In this document: in pieces, positions 36,240 to 49,070 of the stretch
How positions within the stretch are numbered: the stretch's first letter is position 1
Layout of the letters: every line of letters begins with the position of its first letter
Position numbers and translations under genes: made by a program
Source: Corynebacterium jeikeium
Lineage (GTDB): Bacteria > Actinomycetota > Actinomycetes > Mycobacteriales > Mycobacteriaceae
Direction of reading: 5' to 3'
Assembly: GCF_028609885.1 (NCBI RefSeq)
Contig: NZ_CP063195.1
Span: forward strand, 2,356,001 to 2,420,000
Length of the DNA stretch: 64,000 bases
The notes under the pieces: model-generated
Database searches by the model: none
The model's input: only the letters and a program-made list of their open reading frames with translations
What the model was told of the DNA's origin: nothing

Positions 36240-36860
36240 ATGACCAGCCAGGCAACCAGCAGTCAGGCGCACGATGCCGCTGTGACCGACCTCGCCCTGC
36301 GCGCCGCCAGCGGCGACCGCCAGGCGTTGACCGAGTTCATTTCCGCCACGCACGACGACGTGTGGCGCCTGCTGGCCCACCTGGCCGATACCGACCGTGC
36401 GGACGACCTCACGCAGGAGACCTACCTGCGCGTACTAAGCGCCCTGCCGCGCTTCGCCGCCCGTTCCACGGCCCGCACCTGGATCCTCTCCCTCGCCCGC
36501 CGCGTGTGGGTCGATAGCGTACGCCACGACATGGCCCGCCCGCGCAGCTCCGCCACGGAGATTGAGGACGCCACCAGCGCCACCCCCGCCGCCGAAACCA
36601 CTGGCGGGCAAAGCTGGGCCGAGTGGGTGGACACTCGCGCCCTCATCGACCAGCTGGAGGAGGAACGCCGCGAGGCTCTGATCCTCACGCAGGTGCTGGG
36701 CTACACCTACGCCGAGGCTGCGAAGATCGCTAACGTCCGCGTGGGCACGATCCGCTCCCGCGTTGCCCGCGCCCGCGCCGACCTGGTTGAGATGGCTGGC
36801 AAGGGACGCGGTGGCGTCACCAAGAAAGAAAAGAACAAGCGCCGCTTCGGCGTAGCCTAA
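36240..36860 (+). CDS. sigC: ECF sigma factor, SigC-like
   Basis: The 206-aa sigma-70-family factor has region 2 (DDVWRLLAHLADTDRADDLTQETYLRVLSALPRF, then TWILSLARRVWVDSVR) and region 4 (RREALILTQVLGYTYAEAAKIANVRVGTIRSRVARAR). In C. glutamicum SigC responds to defects in haem-aa3 respiration and activates the cytochrome bd branch. The ATG at 36240 follows TAGGCT by 6 nt, suggesting leaderless translation; TTG 36234 is the longer alternative. The basic tail is encoded by a dispersed GGCGTCA/A-tract motif (36813). The next gene is ferrochelatase. Confidence 0.88.
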   Translation: MTSQATSSQAHDAAVTDLALRAASGDRQALTEFISATHDDVWRLLAHLADTDRADDLTQETYLRVLSALPRFAARSTARTWILSLARRVWVDSVRHDMARPRSSATEIEDATSATPAAETTGGQSWAEWVDTRALIDQLEEERREALILTQVLGYTYAEAAKIANVRVGTIRSRVARARADLVEMAGKGRGGVTKKEKNKRRFGVA

Positions 36861-36927
36861 CCCTGGTACAACCACTCGCGACGGCGCATTTAAGGAACAG
36901 CGGGGTCAACGGGCTAGGCTGGTGAAT

Positions 36928-38202
36928 ATGAGCACGAGCCCCAGCAACCCGTCCATCGCTGCCAACTCCGCACTACTGCTGCTGTCTTTCGGCGGCCCGG
37001 AGAAGGCCGAAGACGTGGTGCCTTTCTTGGAGAATGTCACGCGCGGCCGCGGCATCCCCCGCAAGCGTTTGGAGAAGGTGGGCGAGCACTACTTCGCGCT
37101 CGGCGGTCGCTCCCCCATCAACGATCAAAACAAGCAGTTGATCAGCAATATCGAGGCCGAGCTTGCCCGGCGCGACATCGACCTGCCTGTGTACTTCGGC
37201 AACCGCAACTGGGAGCCCTATGTGGAGGACGCACTGCAGCAGATGGTCCGCGATGGCATCCGCCACGTGTACGTCTTCGCTACCAGCGCCTGGGGCGGCT
37301 ACTCAGGCTGCTCGCAGTATCAGGAGGACCTGCGCCGCGCCATCGCCGCGTGCGAGGAGGCTGGCCTGGAGCCGCCGAAGGTGGAGCGTCTGCCGCAGTT
37401 CCACCGCCACCCGACGTTCATCGCGGAGTTTGCCCAGGCAGTGGATGCCGCCCGCGAGCAGCTGCGTGCTGAGCACGGCGAGGAGACCGCGGCACAGGCC
37501 GACCTGGTTTTCACCGCGCATTCCGTGCCGACGGTGGCGGATAAGACCGCGGGCCCGCACAAATTCGGCGGAAATCTGTACTCTCAGCAGGTGCTTGATG
37601 CCTCGCGTTTGATCCAGCAGACCAGCAGCTTCGCTAACAACCCTGGTAGCGGTGCGGATTACGGATGGACTGGTCGACTGGCCCGCCACGAAAATGTCGG
37701 AGGCCGCGGCGACGGACCCGCCCACACGGGTGAGACGGTGGGGGTTGATGTTGGCGTCGCCACCGCACTCGACGTCGAGCTCGTGTGGCAGTCACGGTCG
37801 GGCTCCCCGCATGTGCCGTGGCTAGAGCCGGACGTGTGCGACCACATCGAGGCGCGCGCGGAGGCCGGCAATAAGCGCGCAATTGTCCTGTGCCCGGTCG
37901 GCTTCATCACCGATCACATGGAGGTCAAGTGGGATCTGGATACTGAGGCCCGCGATGCCGCCGCAAAGGCAGGTATCCCCTTCGTGCGCGTTGCCACCCC
38001 GGGTTTGACCGCCGGTTTCGCAGGGATGGTGGTTGATCTTGTTGTTGGTAGTGACGCCCCCAGCGCCAACCTCTCCGAAGATCAGCAGGCCGCGCGCGCT
38101 TTGGCGGCGAAGGTTACCGGCGAGCTGGCGACAGTTCCAGACTTCGGCCGCACCTTCAACGGCAAGCCGTGCGCGCCGGGATGCTGCGGCAGCGAGGCCT
38201 AG
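36928..38202 (+). CDS. hemH: ferrochelatase (coproporphyrin III type, CpfC/HemH)
   Basis: The product has 424 aa from ATG 36928, which lies 7 nt after a TAGGCT -10-like element; GTG 36922 is an alternative. Ferrochelatase motifs: LLSFGGPEKAEDVVPFLENVTRGRGIP at the N-terminus, FTAHSVPTVA with the metal-inserting His, and CPVGFITDHMEVKWDLD. Cysteines in YSGCSQY and the C-terminal CAPGCCG correspond to the [2Fe-2S] ligands of mycobacterial ferrochelatase. Actinobacteria insert iron into coproporphyrin III. Confidence 0.93.
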   Translation: MSTSPSNPSIAANSALLLLSFGGPEKAEDVVPFLENVTRGRGIPRKRLEKVGEHYFALGGRSPINDQNKQLISNIEAELARRDIDLPVYFGNRNWEPYVEDALQQMVRDGIRHVYVFATSAWGGYSGCSQYQEDLRRAIAACEEAGLEPPKVERLPQFHRHPTFIAEFAQAVDAAREQLRAEHGEETAAQADLVFTAHSVPTVADKTAGPHKFGGNLYSQQVLDASRLIQQTSSFANNPGSGADYGWTGRLARHENVGGRGDGPAHTGETVGVDVGVATALDVELVWQSRSGSPHVPWLEPDVCDHIEARAEAGNKRAIVLCPVGFITDHMEVKWDLDTEARDAAAKAGIPFVRVATPGLTAGFAGMVVDLVVGSDAPSANLSEDQQAARALAAKVTGELATVPDFGRTFNGKPCAPGCCGSEA

Positions 38203-38239
38203 AGGCCGGGCGAGCTACCCGGCGCGACGCGGCGCAACG

Positions 38240-40617
<2,378 letters not shown>

Positions 40618-40924
40618 TGGTTGTTGCCACCTTCCGGGTCTAGTCTTAATCAAACTTTAGACTACTTTGTCTGTTTCCCTGGGGCTAGGGTTCGAGTAAC
40701 TCTTTTTTACTTTATGACGCCACCTCTCCAGCAAACCACATTCGTCACATACGTAACACGCGCATCGCGGGCCAATATCCGACACAACCCCTGGCGTCCG
40801 ATAAAGTACCCAAGGAACAAAGCACCCGAATAGCACGCAAGTTCGGTGCATCAGCGTAAGCGCGCCCACCCGGCGCAGCACAGCACGACCAACCAAGAAG
40901 ATAACCACGAGGTGAGGGGCCACG
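40618..40924. other. lysC-DMT transporter divergent intergenic region
   Basis: This 307-bp stretch holds promoters of two divergent genes and one strong dispersed motif copy (T-rich tract then TGACGCC at 40715-40721, followed by ACC). A TAAAGT element at 40803 could be the -10 of the transporter gene. Nothing else recognised. Confidence 0.55.
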
Positions 40925-41845
40925 ATGCTCGAAAACAACGCGCTCGCAGTTGTTTTCGCCTTGGGCTCCGCTCTCACCATCGCCTGGGGGACGGTGGTGC
41001 GCCACCGCATCGCCGTCGCTTCGGGAGAGAACCGCAGCGGCGCTATCTGGGATGCCATCAAACAGCCCATGTGGTGGGTTGGCGTGGCCAGCGCCCTGTT
41101 CGGATACCTTCTGCAGATCGTGGCGCTGGCGTTCGGAACACTTCTGGTGGTGCAGCCGATCCTCGTACTTTCCTTGATGTTCACACTGCCACTTTCGGCA
41201 AAATACGACGGGCGGCGAATATCGGCGTCCGAAACAGCATGGGCGGGGCTTTTGACGGCCGCAGTGGCCATCCTCGTTGTGCGCGGCAATCCGGCGCCTG
41301 GGCACCGCGAGCCAGACCTGAGCGTGTGGCTAGTGTGCCTGAGCATCGGCGCAGTGATCCTGCTGGCGTTCTTTGTGTATGCGCTGGAGCAGGCAGCCGC
41401 GCTGCGCGCGTTGGTGCTGGGGTCCATCACCGGCGCGATCATGGGATATGTCGCCGTGCTTTCGAAAGCCGTGGTGGACGTTTTCAGCGATGCCGGGACT
41501 GCCGCGCTTCTGGCTTCGTGGGAGCTGTGGACTTTGATCGCCTTCGCGGCGATCGGCACGGCGGTGCAGCAGGCCTCATTTAACGCCGGGCCACTGAAGA
41601 ACTCCTTGCCCGCGATGACAGTGGTGGAGCCACTTGTGGCGTTCGTTCTGGGCTACATCGTTCTGGGCGAGAAGTTCCAGATTGACGGCTGGGAGTACGC
41701 CTACATGGCAGCCGCCATTGCAGTGATGACGATCTCGACGGTGATTCTGAGCCGCAAGTCGATCGACGAAGGCGGCAGCAATGAGGCACCCACTGAGACA
41801 GCCCCAGCCGCAGGCGCGGGCGTATCCAAGCATCAAATCAACTGA
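40925..41845 (+). CDS. DMT-superfamily transporter
   Basis: The 306-aa protein has nine to ten hydrophobic helices in a duplicated arrangement of the DMT/EamA or NIPA-like type (VVFALGSALTIAWGTVVRHRIA; ILLAFFVYALEQAAALRALVLGSITGAIMGYVAVLSK; VVEPLVAFVLGYIVLGEKF). ATG has GAGG upstream. The substrate is not inferable. Confidence 0.82.
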   Translation: MLENNALAVVFALGSALTIAWGTVVRHRIAVASGENRSGAIWDAIKQPMWWVGVASALFGYLLQIVALAFGTLLVVQPILVLSLMFTLPLSAKYDGRRISASETAWAGLLTAAVAILVVRGNPAPGHREPDLSVWLVCLSIGAVILLAFFVYALEQAAALRALVLGSITGAIMGYVAVLSKAVVDVFSDAGTAALLASWELWTLIAFAAIGTAVQQASFNAGPLKNSLPAMTVVEPLVAFVLGYIVLGEKFQIDGWEYAYMAAAIAVMTISTVILSRKSIDEGGSNEAPTETAPAAGAGVSKHQIN

Positions 41846-41860
41846 TCAAATCTCATCCTA

Positions 41861-41890
41861 TTGACAGTTTTCAGTTAGCTCTGATTAACT
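41861..41890 (+). promoter_or_regulatory. candidate promoter of the first Ig-like surface protein
   Basis: TTGACA (41861-41866) and TTAACT (41885-41890) are spaced 18 bp, 68 bp before the start codon. Confidence 0.5.
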
Positions 41891-41957
41891 ACCCTCTAAG
41901 TTTTCAGCACCCTGCAGAAAGCCTCTACTCACCTTTCTAGAACTCATAAGGAGTGGG

Positions 41958-44414
41958 ATGAAAAAGATCATCTCCACGACCGCCGTGCTTGGACTAGTCA
42001 CGGGCGGTCTGCTCTTAACCTCTGCCGCATCCACTGCCGAGACCACCAGCGCCGGTATCTCACTCAGCTGCCAAGCAACCCCTTCCACAAGCCTGGCGGG
42101 GCCACAGGAATTCAGCACAGAAAATGTCACCGTCAACATTGATGCCCCAAAGAGTGTCCGGATCGGCGAGGAGTTCCGCACCGCATTCTCCATCGACCCG
42201 GTAGAGGTCGAACTGCCGGCACTTCCGATGGGCGCAAAGATGGAGAGCGCGAGCCGGTTGAAGCTGGATCTCGCTCTGCCGGCAGGCGTGGAGTTCCTCG
42301 GCGCGGATATCGACGACTCGAAGTCCAACTTGAAGGGCATGAAGGTCATCCAGGTGGATGATGCGGGTCGCCCCAGCGCCACCGGCCAGTTCCTCCGCGT
42401 AACCAGTGCAGACAATGCCACCATCGGCAATGGCCCGAACTCTGCCCGCAACCGCGAGGGCGGAATCAAGTACACGATGAATGGCTCCAAGATCGATCTA
42501 CGCTTCCCTGAGATCACACTTCGCCTCAAGGCGAAGACCGCTGGGGAAAAGTCGCTGGGAGTGCGCGCCCAGGGCGCGGCGGGCACCTTCGCTAAGGACG
42601 AGAACTTCCTGACGATGCTGGGCAAGGTATCCGCTCCGATTGTCGGCACCATCTGGGCCCCGGTGCAGTGCTCGCCACGCGCGAACAGTAAGGCTCCTCT
42701 GGACCCTCGGGCCTCGAAGCTGGCGAGCGTAGACGTCGCTGAGGCTTCCGAGGTGGCTCTGAATCTCGAGGCCAGCGACACTCCAGTAGCCGGTAAGCCC
42801 ACCGAACTGACCGCAATCCTCGAGCCAACCGCTGAGGGAACCGTGGAATTCACCTCCGGCGGCCTGAAAGCAAGCGCTCCGGTGGTCGATGGCAAGGCCA
42901 CTGCAGAGCTGACGTTCCCAACCACTGGCGAGCACGAGGTCACGGCACGCTTCCAGCCGAAGAATTCCGGCGAGTTCAAGGAGGCTACGGCCACCACTAC
43001 CGTGACGGTCGAGGGCCAGGACGCGGCCCTGAGCGTCGAGGCTCCTGAAAACGCCCCGGCGCGTTCGCGCGTAGAGGTGAAGGCCACCGTGGCGGAGGGC
43101 GCCGAGGGTACTGTGCGCTTCCGCCTGGGTGATGCGACGGTGACGGCGAAGGTAGGCGCTGGGGCCGCCGTCGCTGAGCTGCCCACCGGCTCGACCCCCG
43201 GGGATCAGCAGATCACCGCAGAGTTCATTCCCGCCCCGCGCAGCGCATTCGCAGCAGGCACGGCTAGCGCACCGATCACGATCGATGCCGTCACCGGAAC
43301 GACGATCGAGCTAGGCGCGGACCCCACCGGCCCGGTTCGCCCCGGGCAGCCGGTAAGCATTAGCGCCACCGTCACCCCTGCAGAGAACACGGAGCAGGCA
43401 GAAGGCAAGGTGGAGTTCCTCATCGATGGCGAGCGGGTCACCCGCACGCTGGAGGAGCACCGCGCGACCGTGGAGTTCACCCCAGACCGCGCTGGCGAGT
43501 TCCGGGTGGAAGCCAAGTTCATCCCGGCAGATGAAACCCAAACTCCAGCCGAGGATGTACTGACCGTACAGGTCCAGGGATCCTCTGAGACCCAGCTTGA
43601 AGTCAACGCGCCGACGGACGTCCAGCCGCTGGTTGAGGCGCCAACCACCGTAACCGTTAACCCGGCTGCAGCTGGCACCGTGACTGCCGTGATTGACGGA
43701 CGCCGTATTTCCGCAGAGTTTCAGGAAGACTCAGGAACCGTCACTCTGCCACTGGTGTTCCCACGCGAGGGAGACTTCGAAGTCCCAGTCACCTTCGCCC
43801 CTGCGAACCCGGCTGACGCGCAGCGCGCGGAAACCACAATCAACGTCAAGGTCGCCGCTCCTGCAGTAAGCGGCGTCGATATCGCTCTCACCGGACCCAA
43901 TACCGCCGTAAAGGGCGAGAAGACGAACTACACTGCGACCCTCACCCCAGATGCAGGTGACCGTCACGGCGTGACGGGCTTCCTGGAGGTCCTTATCGAC
44001 GGCAAGAAGGTCACCAAGGACGGCGAGCCGATCCGCATCCCAGTCGTTGAAGGCATCGCAGAGTTTGACGTGCTGTGGAACCGCGCCGGCGCCCAAGAAC
44101 TCACCACGGTGTTCCACAACACCGAAGGCAAGGAAGTCTCCCGCGCCGCAACAACCGTGACTGTAGCGAGCGGCGACGACAAGCCAGATGAGACCGATAA
44201 GCCGGGCGACAATGACAAGCCTGACGAGACTGGCAATTCCAGCGGTAGCTCTAACGGCGGCTCCAACAGTATTACCCCGAGCGGCTCCAACACCACAGCG
44301 ACTGATCCCTTCGCTCCATTGGTCGAATTCTTCCGCATGTTGTGGGAGTGGCTGACTTCGCTGTTCTCCGGTGGTGGCTCCTCTACTGGTAACTCCACCG
44401 CTCCCCGCAACTAA
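41958..44414 (+). CDS. secreted Ig-like repeat surface protein 1
   Basis: The 818-aa protein has a signal peptide (MKKIISTTAVLGLVTGGLLL, cleavage near STAET) and an N-terminal domain (about 35-240) with two Cys (LSCQAT; APVQCSP) that could form a disulphide. About five Ig-like beta units of 85-100 residues follow, each showing TVEF, G.ATAEL and VTVEG-type strands. Then come a DKPDET-type repeat, an Asn/Ser/Gly linker and a short hydrophobic Trp-rich segment (LVEFFRMLWEWLTSLFSGG). There is no LPxTG signal. An adhesin or envelope scaffold is inferred. It is paralogous to the next gene in the N-terminal domain. Confidence 0.8.
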   Translation: MKKIISTTAVLGLVTGGLLLTSAASTAETTSAGISLSCQATPSTSLAGPQEFSTENVTVNIDAPKSVRIGEEFRTAFSIDPVEVELPALPMGAKMESASRLKLDLALPAGVEFLGADIDDSKSNLKGMKVIQVDDAGRPSATGQFLRVTSADNATIGNGPNSARNREGGIKYTMNGSKIDLRFPEITLRLKAKTAGEKSLGVRAQGAAGTFAKDENFLTMLGKVSAPIVGTIWAPVQCSPRANSKAPLDPRASKLASVDVAEASEVALNLEASDTPVAGKPTELTAILEPTAEGTVEFTSGGLKASAPVVDGKATAELTFPTTGEHEVTARFQPKNSGEFKEATATTTVTVEGQDAALSVEAPENAPARSRVEVKATVAEGAEGTVRFRLGDATVTAKVGAGAAVAELPTGSTPGDQQITAEFIPAPRSAFAAGTASAPITIDAVTGTTIELGADPTGPVRPGQPVSISATVTPAENTEQAEGKVEFLIDGERVTRTLEEHRATVEFTPDRAGEFRVEAKFIPADETQTPAEDVLTVQVQGSSETQLEVNAPTDVQPLVEAPTTVTVNPAAAGTVTAVIDGRRISAEFQEDSGTVTLPLVFPREGDFEVPVTFAPANPADAQRAETTINVKVAAPAVSGVDIALTGPNTAVKGEKTNYTATLTPDAGDRHGVTGFLEVLIDGKKVTKDGEPIRIPVVEGIAEFDVLWNRAGAQELTTVFHNTEGKEVSRAATTVTVASGDDKPDETDKPGDNDKPDETGNSSGSSNGGSNSITPSGSNTTATDPFAPLVEFFRMLWEWLTSLFSGGGSSTGNSTAPRN

Positions 44415-44450
44415 TTCCTTCCCACCTCTTACTCCCACAAGGACTGTTCC

Positions 44451-46784
44451 ATGACCCTAATGCCCTCCCGCCGCTTGGGCCGTATCGCTCTGGGCGCGAT
44501 CACTTCCCTATCCCTAAGCTTCACACTCATTTCAGCGGCTCCCTCCAGCCTTGCCAACCCCCTTGCCACTGCAGCTCCGACGAGCAAGTCGGTACTGGTG
44601 AATCACCTGTGCGTTGAGGATAAGGGGTGGTTTTCCAATGGCTCCGACCTGACACTTTCGCCCGACGATGTCGCCGTCGAGTACCCGGAAACTGTTCTTC
44701 CGGGGCAGACATTCACCGTCAAGATCCAGCCGGGCGAGATGCGCACCGGTGGAAAGGATACGGGGCGGATGAAGTACGATATCGCGCTGCCGCAGGGGGT
44801 GAAGATCAGCAACCTACGTCTCGATGGTGGTGCGTCCGGCCTCAATGCCAACCCGGCTGCCGTGGTGCAGCGCGTTGACGCCGCGGGCAAGCCGAATGCC
44901 AACGGCGCGTTCGCCCGCATCTGGGATGGCGCGAACTCCGTAAATAACGGCGGCAATGAAAACGACAGCTGGGGATGGGGGACTGGCCGCGCTGGCCTGG
45001 CAGTAGACAAGAACAAGTCCTTCCGCCTGCCACGCATCGCCTTCGACGTCACCGCCCCGACCGAGGTGGGCGCAAAGATCGTGACCGGCCTGCGCGCAGC
45101 CGGCAGCGGTGTTGGCCCCACCAGCAAGGAGAACAGGGATAACACCCTGTCGATGCTAGCCAAGGCGAACGTTGCTGATGCGGTGTACTGCACCGCGGAT
45201 GCCGCCGGCAAGACTCTCACCAGCACCACGGTGGCCCTGCGCGATACACAGACCGAATTCGCCGAAACCTCCACCGACCTTGAGGTCTTCAGCGGCGCAG
45301 GCGACGTCACCCTGAAGGCTCTCGTCAAGGGTACGGATGGCCAGCCCATCACCGAAGGCAAGGTCGAGTTCGACCTAGGCGATGGCCAGCGTCGCACGGT
45401 GGATGTCCGCGATGGCGTCGCGGAGCTGCGCTACACCTACACCGAGCTGGAGGACCGCGAGTCCGTCAAGCACAAGGTTGTGGCTCGCTACCTGGGTGTC
45501 GAGGGGCGCACGAGTGCCTCTGAGGCAACCACGACTGTGACGGTCAACCCCGTGCCGCGCACTGCCTTGAAGGCCACCGTTGACCTCAAGGGCGAGGTCG
45601 ACGCGACAGCCCCCGCGGAGGGCAAGCTGCCGATGACTCTGCAGGCGACGGTTGGCGCTGAGCTGGCTGATCCGGAAACAGATCCCGATGCTGATGCCGC
45701 CCTCGAGGACGGCGTAGAAGTGGTGTTCTTCAACGGCGACGAGGAGATCGGTCGCGCGAAGACCGCGAACGGCGTGGCGGAACTGCAGACCACCGTGCCG
45801 GATGAGCCAGCCACGCTGCAACTGCGCGCTGTCGTCGAGGACTTCGAGAACGACACCCAGGAGGTCTCCGGCGCCGAGGACACGCTTGAGCTGAAGGTGG
45901 CTCCGGTGGCGAAGACCACCCTGAAGTTGGACGAGGTTGAACCGGCGCTGGTGGGCGAAAAGCGAAAGCTGAGCGCTCAGTACACTGCAACCCCCGGCTC
46001 CCCAGAAGGGGCCGAGGTGATCTTCCGCGCCAACGGCATCCGTATCGGCACCGCGCAGACCGATGCCGAGGGCAACGCGAGCGTGGAGCACACCTTCGAC
46101 CAGGCTGGTCTGCAAACGATCACCGCGGAGGTTCGCGAGCGTGAGGTGTCTGGACGCACGTTCGCCAAGGCAGTGGCCGAGCCGGTGAAGTTTGAGGTGC
46201 TCAGCCCGGGGAAGGTGGAGACCGGAACCACCCTGAGCCGCGATGAGGTGAATGTCGACCTGGACGCCCAGACGCTTACGGGCGATACTGTGGCCTTCAC
46301 TGCGAAGGTGACCGTCCAAGGGGATGAAAAGATCACAGAAGGTGCAACCGTTTCCTTCTTCAACGGCGAGCAGTTCCTCGGCACCGCGCCGGTCGATCCA
46401 AACACCGGCGAGGCACGTTTTGAGTACCGCTTCCCGACTCGGGGTGAACACCAGATGCGGGCAGTCTTCAACGGCCAGGAAGTCGTCAATGCCGATGGCG
46501 CGGTCACAGCGCTGTTGGAGCCCTCTACCTCCGAGGAGCTGACCGTGGAGGTAAAAGCTCACGAGATTGTGGTCGAAGACACGGGCACAGGCAATGATGG
46601 CGGCAATGACGGCGACGGAAATGAAAACCCGGACAACGGAAACCCCGGAGATAACGAGCCTGGTAAGGGCTCTTCCCAGGGGTCTCTGGAGAATCCGACC
46701 CTCCGCACCATTTTGATCACGCTGGGCTCCCTCGGAATCATCAGCGCGATCATCGCAGCCGCGATGCACTTCCTCAATCGCTAG
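44451..46784 (+). CDS. secreted Ig-like repeat surface protein 2 with C-terminal membrane helix
   Basis: The 777-aa paralogue of the preceding gene has a signal peptide (residues 1-36), an N-terminal domain with Cys in VNHLCVEDKG and AVYCTADAA, then about four Ig-like units. An Asp/Asn/Gly-rich linker leads to a C-terminal transmembrane helix (TILITLGSLGIISAIIAAAM) and HFLNR tail. No LPxTG motif. It has ATG at 44451 with AAGGA 9 nt upstream, 36 bp after the first gene, so probably co-transcribed. The stop context is reiterated twice downstream. Confidence 0.8.
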   Translation: MTLMPSRRLGRIALGAITSLSLSFTLISAAPSSLANPLATAAPTSKSVLVNHLCVEDKGWFSNGSDLTLSPDDVAVEYPETVLPGQTFTVKIQPGEMRTGGKDTGRMKYDIALPQGVKISNLRLDGGASGLNANPAAVVQRVDAAGKPNANGAFARIWDGANSVNNGGNENDSWGWGTGRAGLAVDKNKSFRLPRIAFDVTAPTEVGAKIVTGLRAAGSGVGPTSKENRDNTLSMLAKANVADAVYCTADAAGKTLTSTTVALRDTQTEFAETSTDLEVFSGAGDVTLKALVKGTDGQPITEGKVEFDLGDGQRRTVDVRDGVAELRYTYTELEDRESVKHKVVARYLGVEGRTSASEATTTVTVNPVPRTALKATVDLKGEVDATAPAEGKLPMTLQATVGAELADPETDPDADAALEDGVEVVFFNGDEEIGRAKTANGVAELQTTVPDEPATLQLRAVVEDFENDTQEVSGAEDTLELKVAPVAKTTLKLDEVEPALVGEKRKLSAQYTATPGSPEGAEVIFRANGIRIGTAQTDAEGNASVEHTFDQAGLQTITAEVREREVSGRTFAKAVAEPVKFEVLSPGKVETGTTLSRDEVNVDLDAQTLTGDTVAFTAKVTVQGDEKITEGATVSFFNGEQFLGTAPVDPNTGEARFEYRFPTRGEHQMRAVFNGQEVVNADGAVTALLEPSTSEELTVEVKAHEIVVEDTGTGNDGGNDGDGNENPDNGNPGDNEPGKGSSQGSLENPTLRTILITLGSLGIISAIIAAAMHFLNR

Positions 46785-46829
46785 CGTCCCCCATGGGCCG
46801 CTAGTGCCCTATCAGGTCGCTAGCGCCCT
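46779..46829. repeat. three degenerate 12-bp repeats starting at the stop codon
   Basis: CGCTAGCGTCCC (46779), CGCTAGTGCCCT (46799) and CGCTAGCGCCCT (46818) recur with 19-20 bp spacing; the first contains the stop codon of the preceding gene, and the third places a TAG back in the same frame. Confidence 0.8.
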
Positions 46830-46877
46830 AATGAGTGCCGAGACGGCGGCGTCATAAAGAAAGAACAAGAAGAAAGA

Positions 46878-46942
46878 ACCGCATCAAACACCCCACATTG
46901 AGGGACAGATTTCCCGCAATGTGGGATTTGGGGCGGTTTTTT
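46878..46942 (+). terminator. terminator after the surface-protein genes
   Basis: CCCACATTG (46892-46900) pairs with CAATGTGGG (46917-46925); an outer AACCGC/GCGGTT stem extends it, followed by TTTTTT at the end. A dispersed motif copy (GGCGTCA at 46848 then AAAGAAAGAAC) lies just before. Confidence 0.85.
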
Positions 46943-46963
46943 ATCTGTTTTGGAAGCTCTTCC

Positions 46964-49008
<2,045 letters not shown>

Positions 49009-49070
49009 GGTCCCGGGAACCGCGCAGGCTGCCAGCGGGGCGCGGTTCCCCGCTGGGTAGTATGTAGTCC

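Noticed and set aside
40657-41559. 300-aa minus-strand frame opposite the DMT transporter
   Set aside because: The plus-strand frame has membrane helices and a ribosome site; the minus frame is Ser/Thr/Arg-rich noise.
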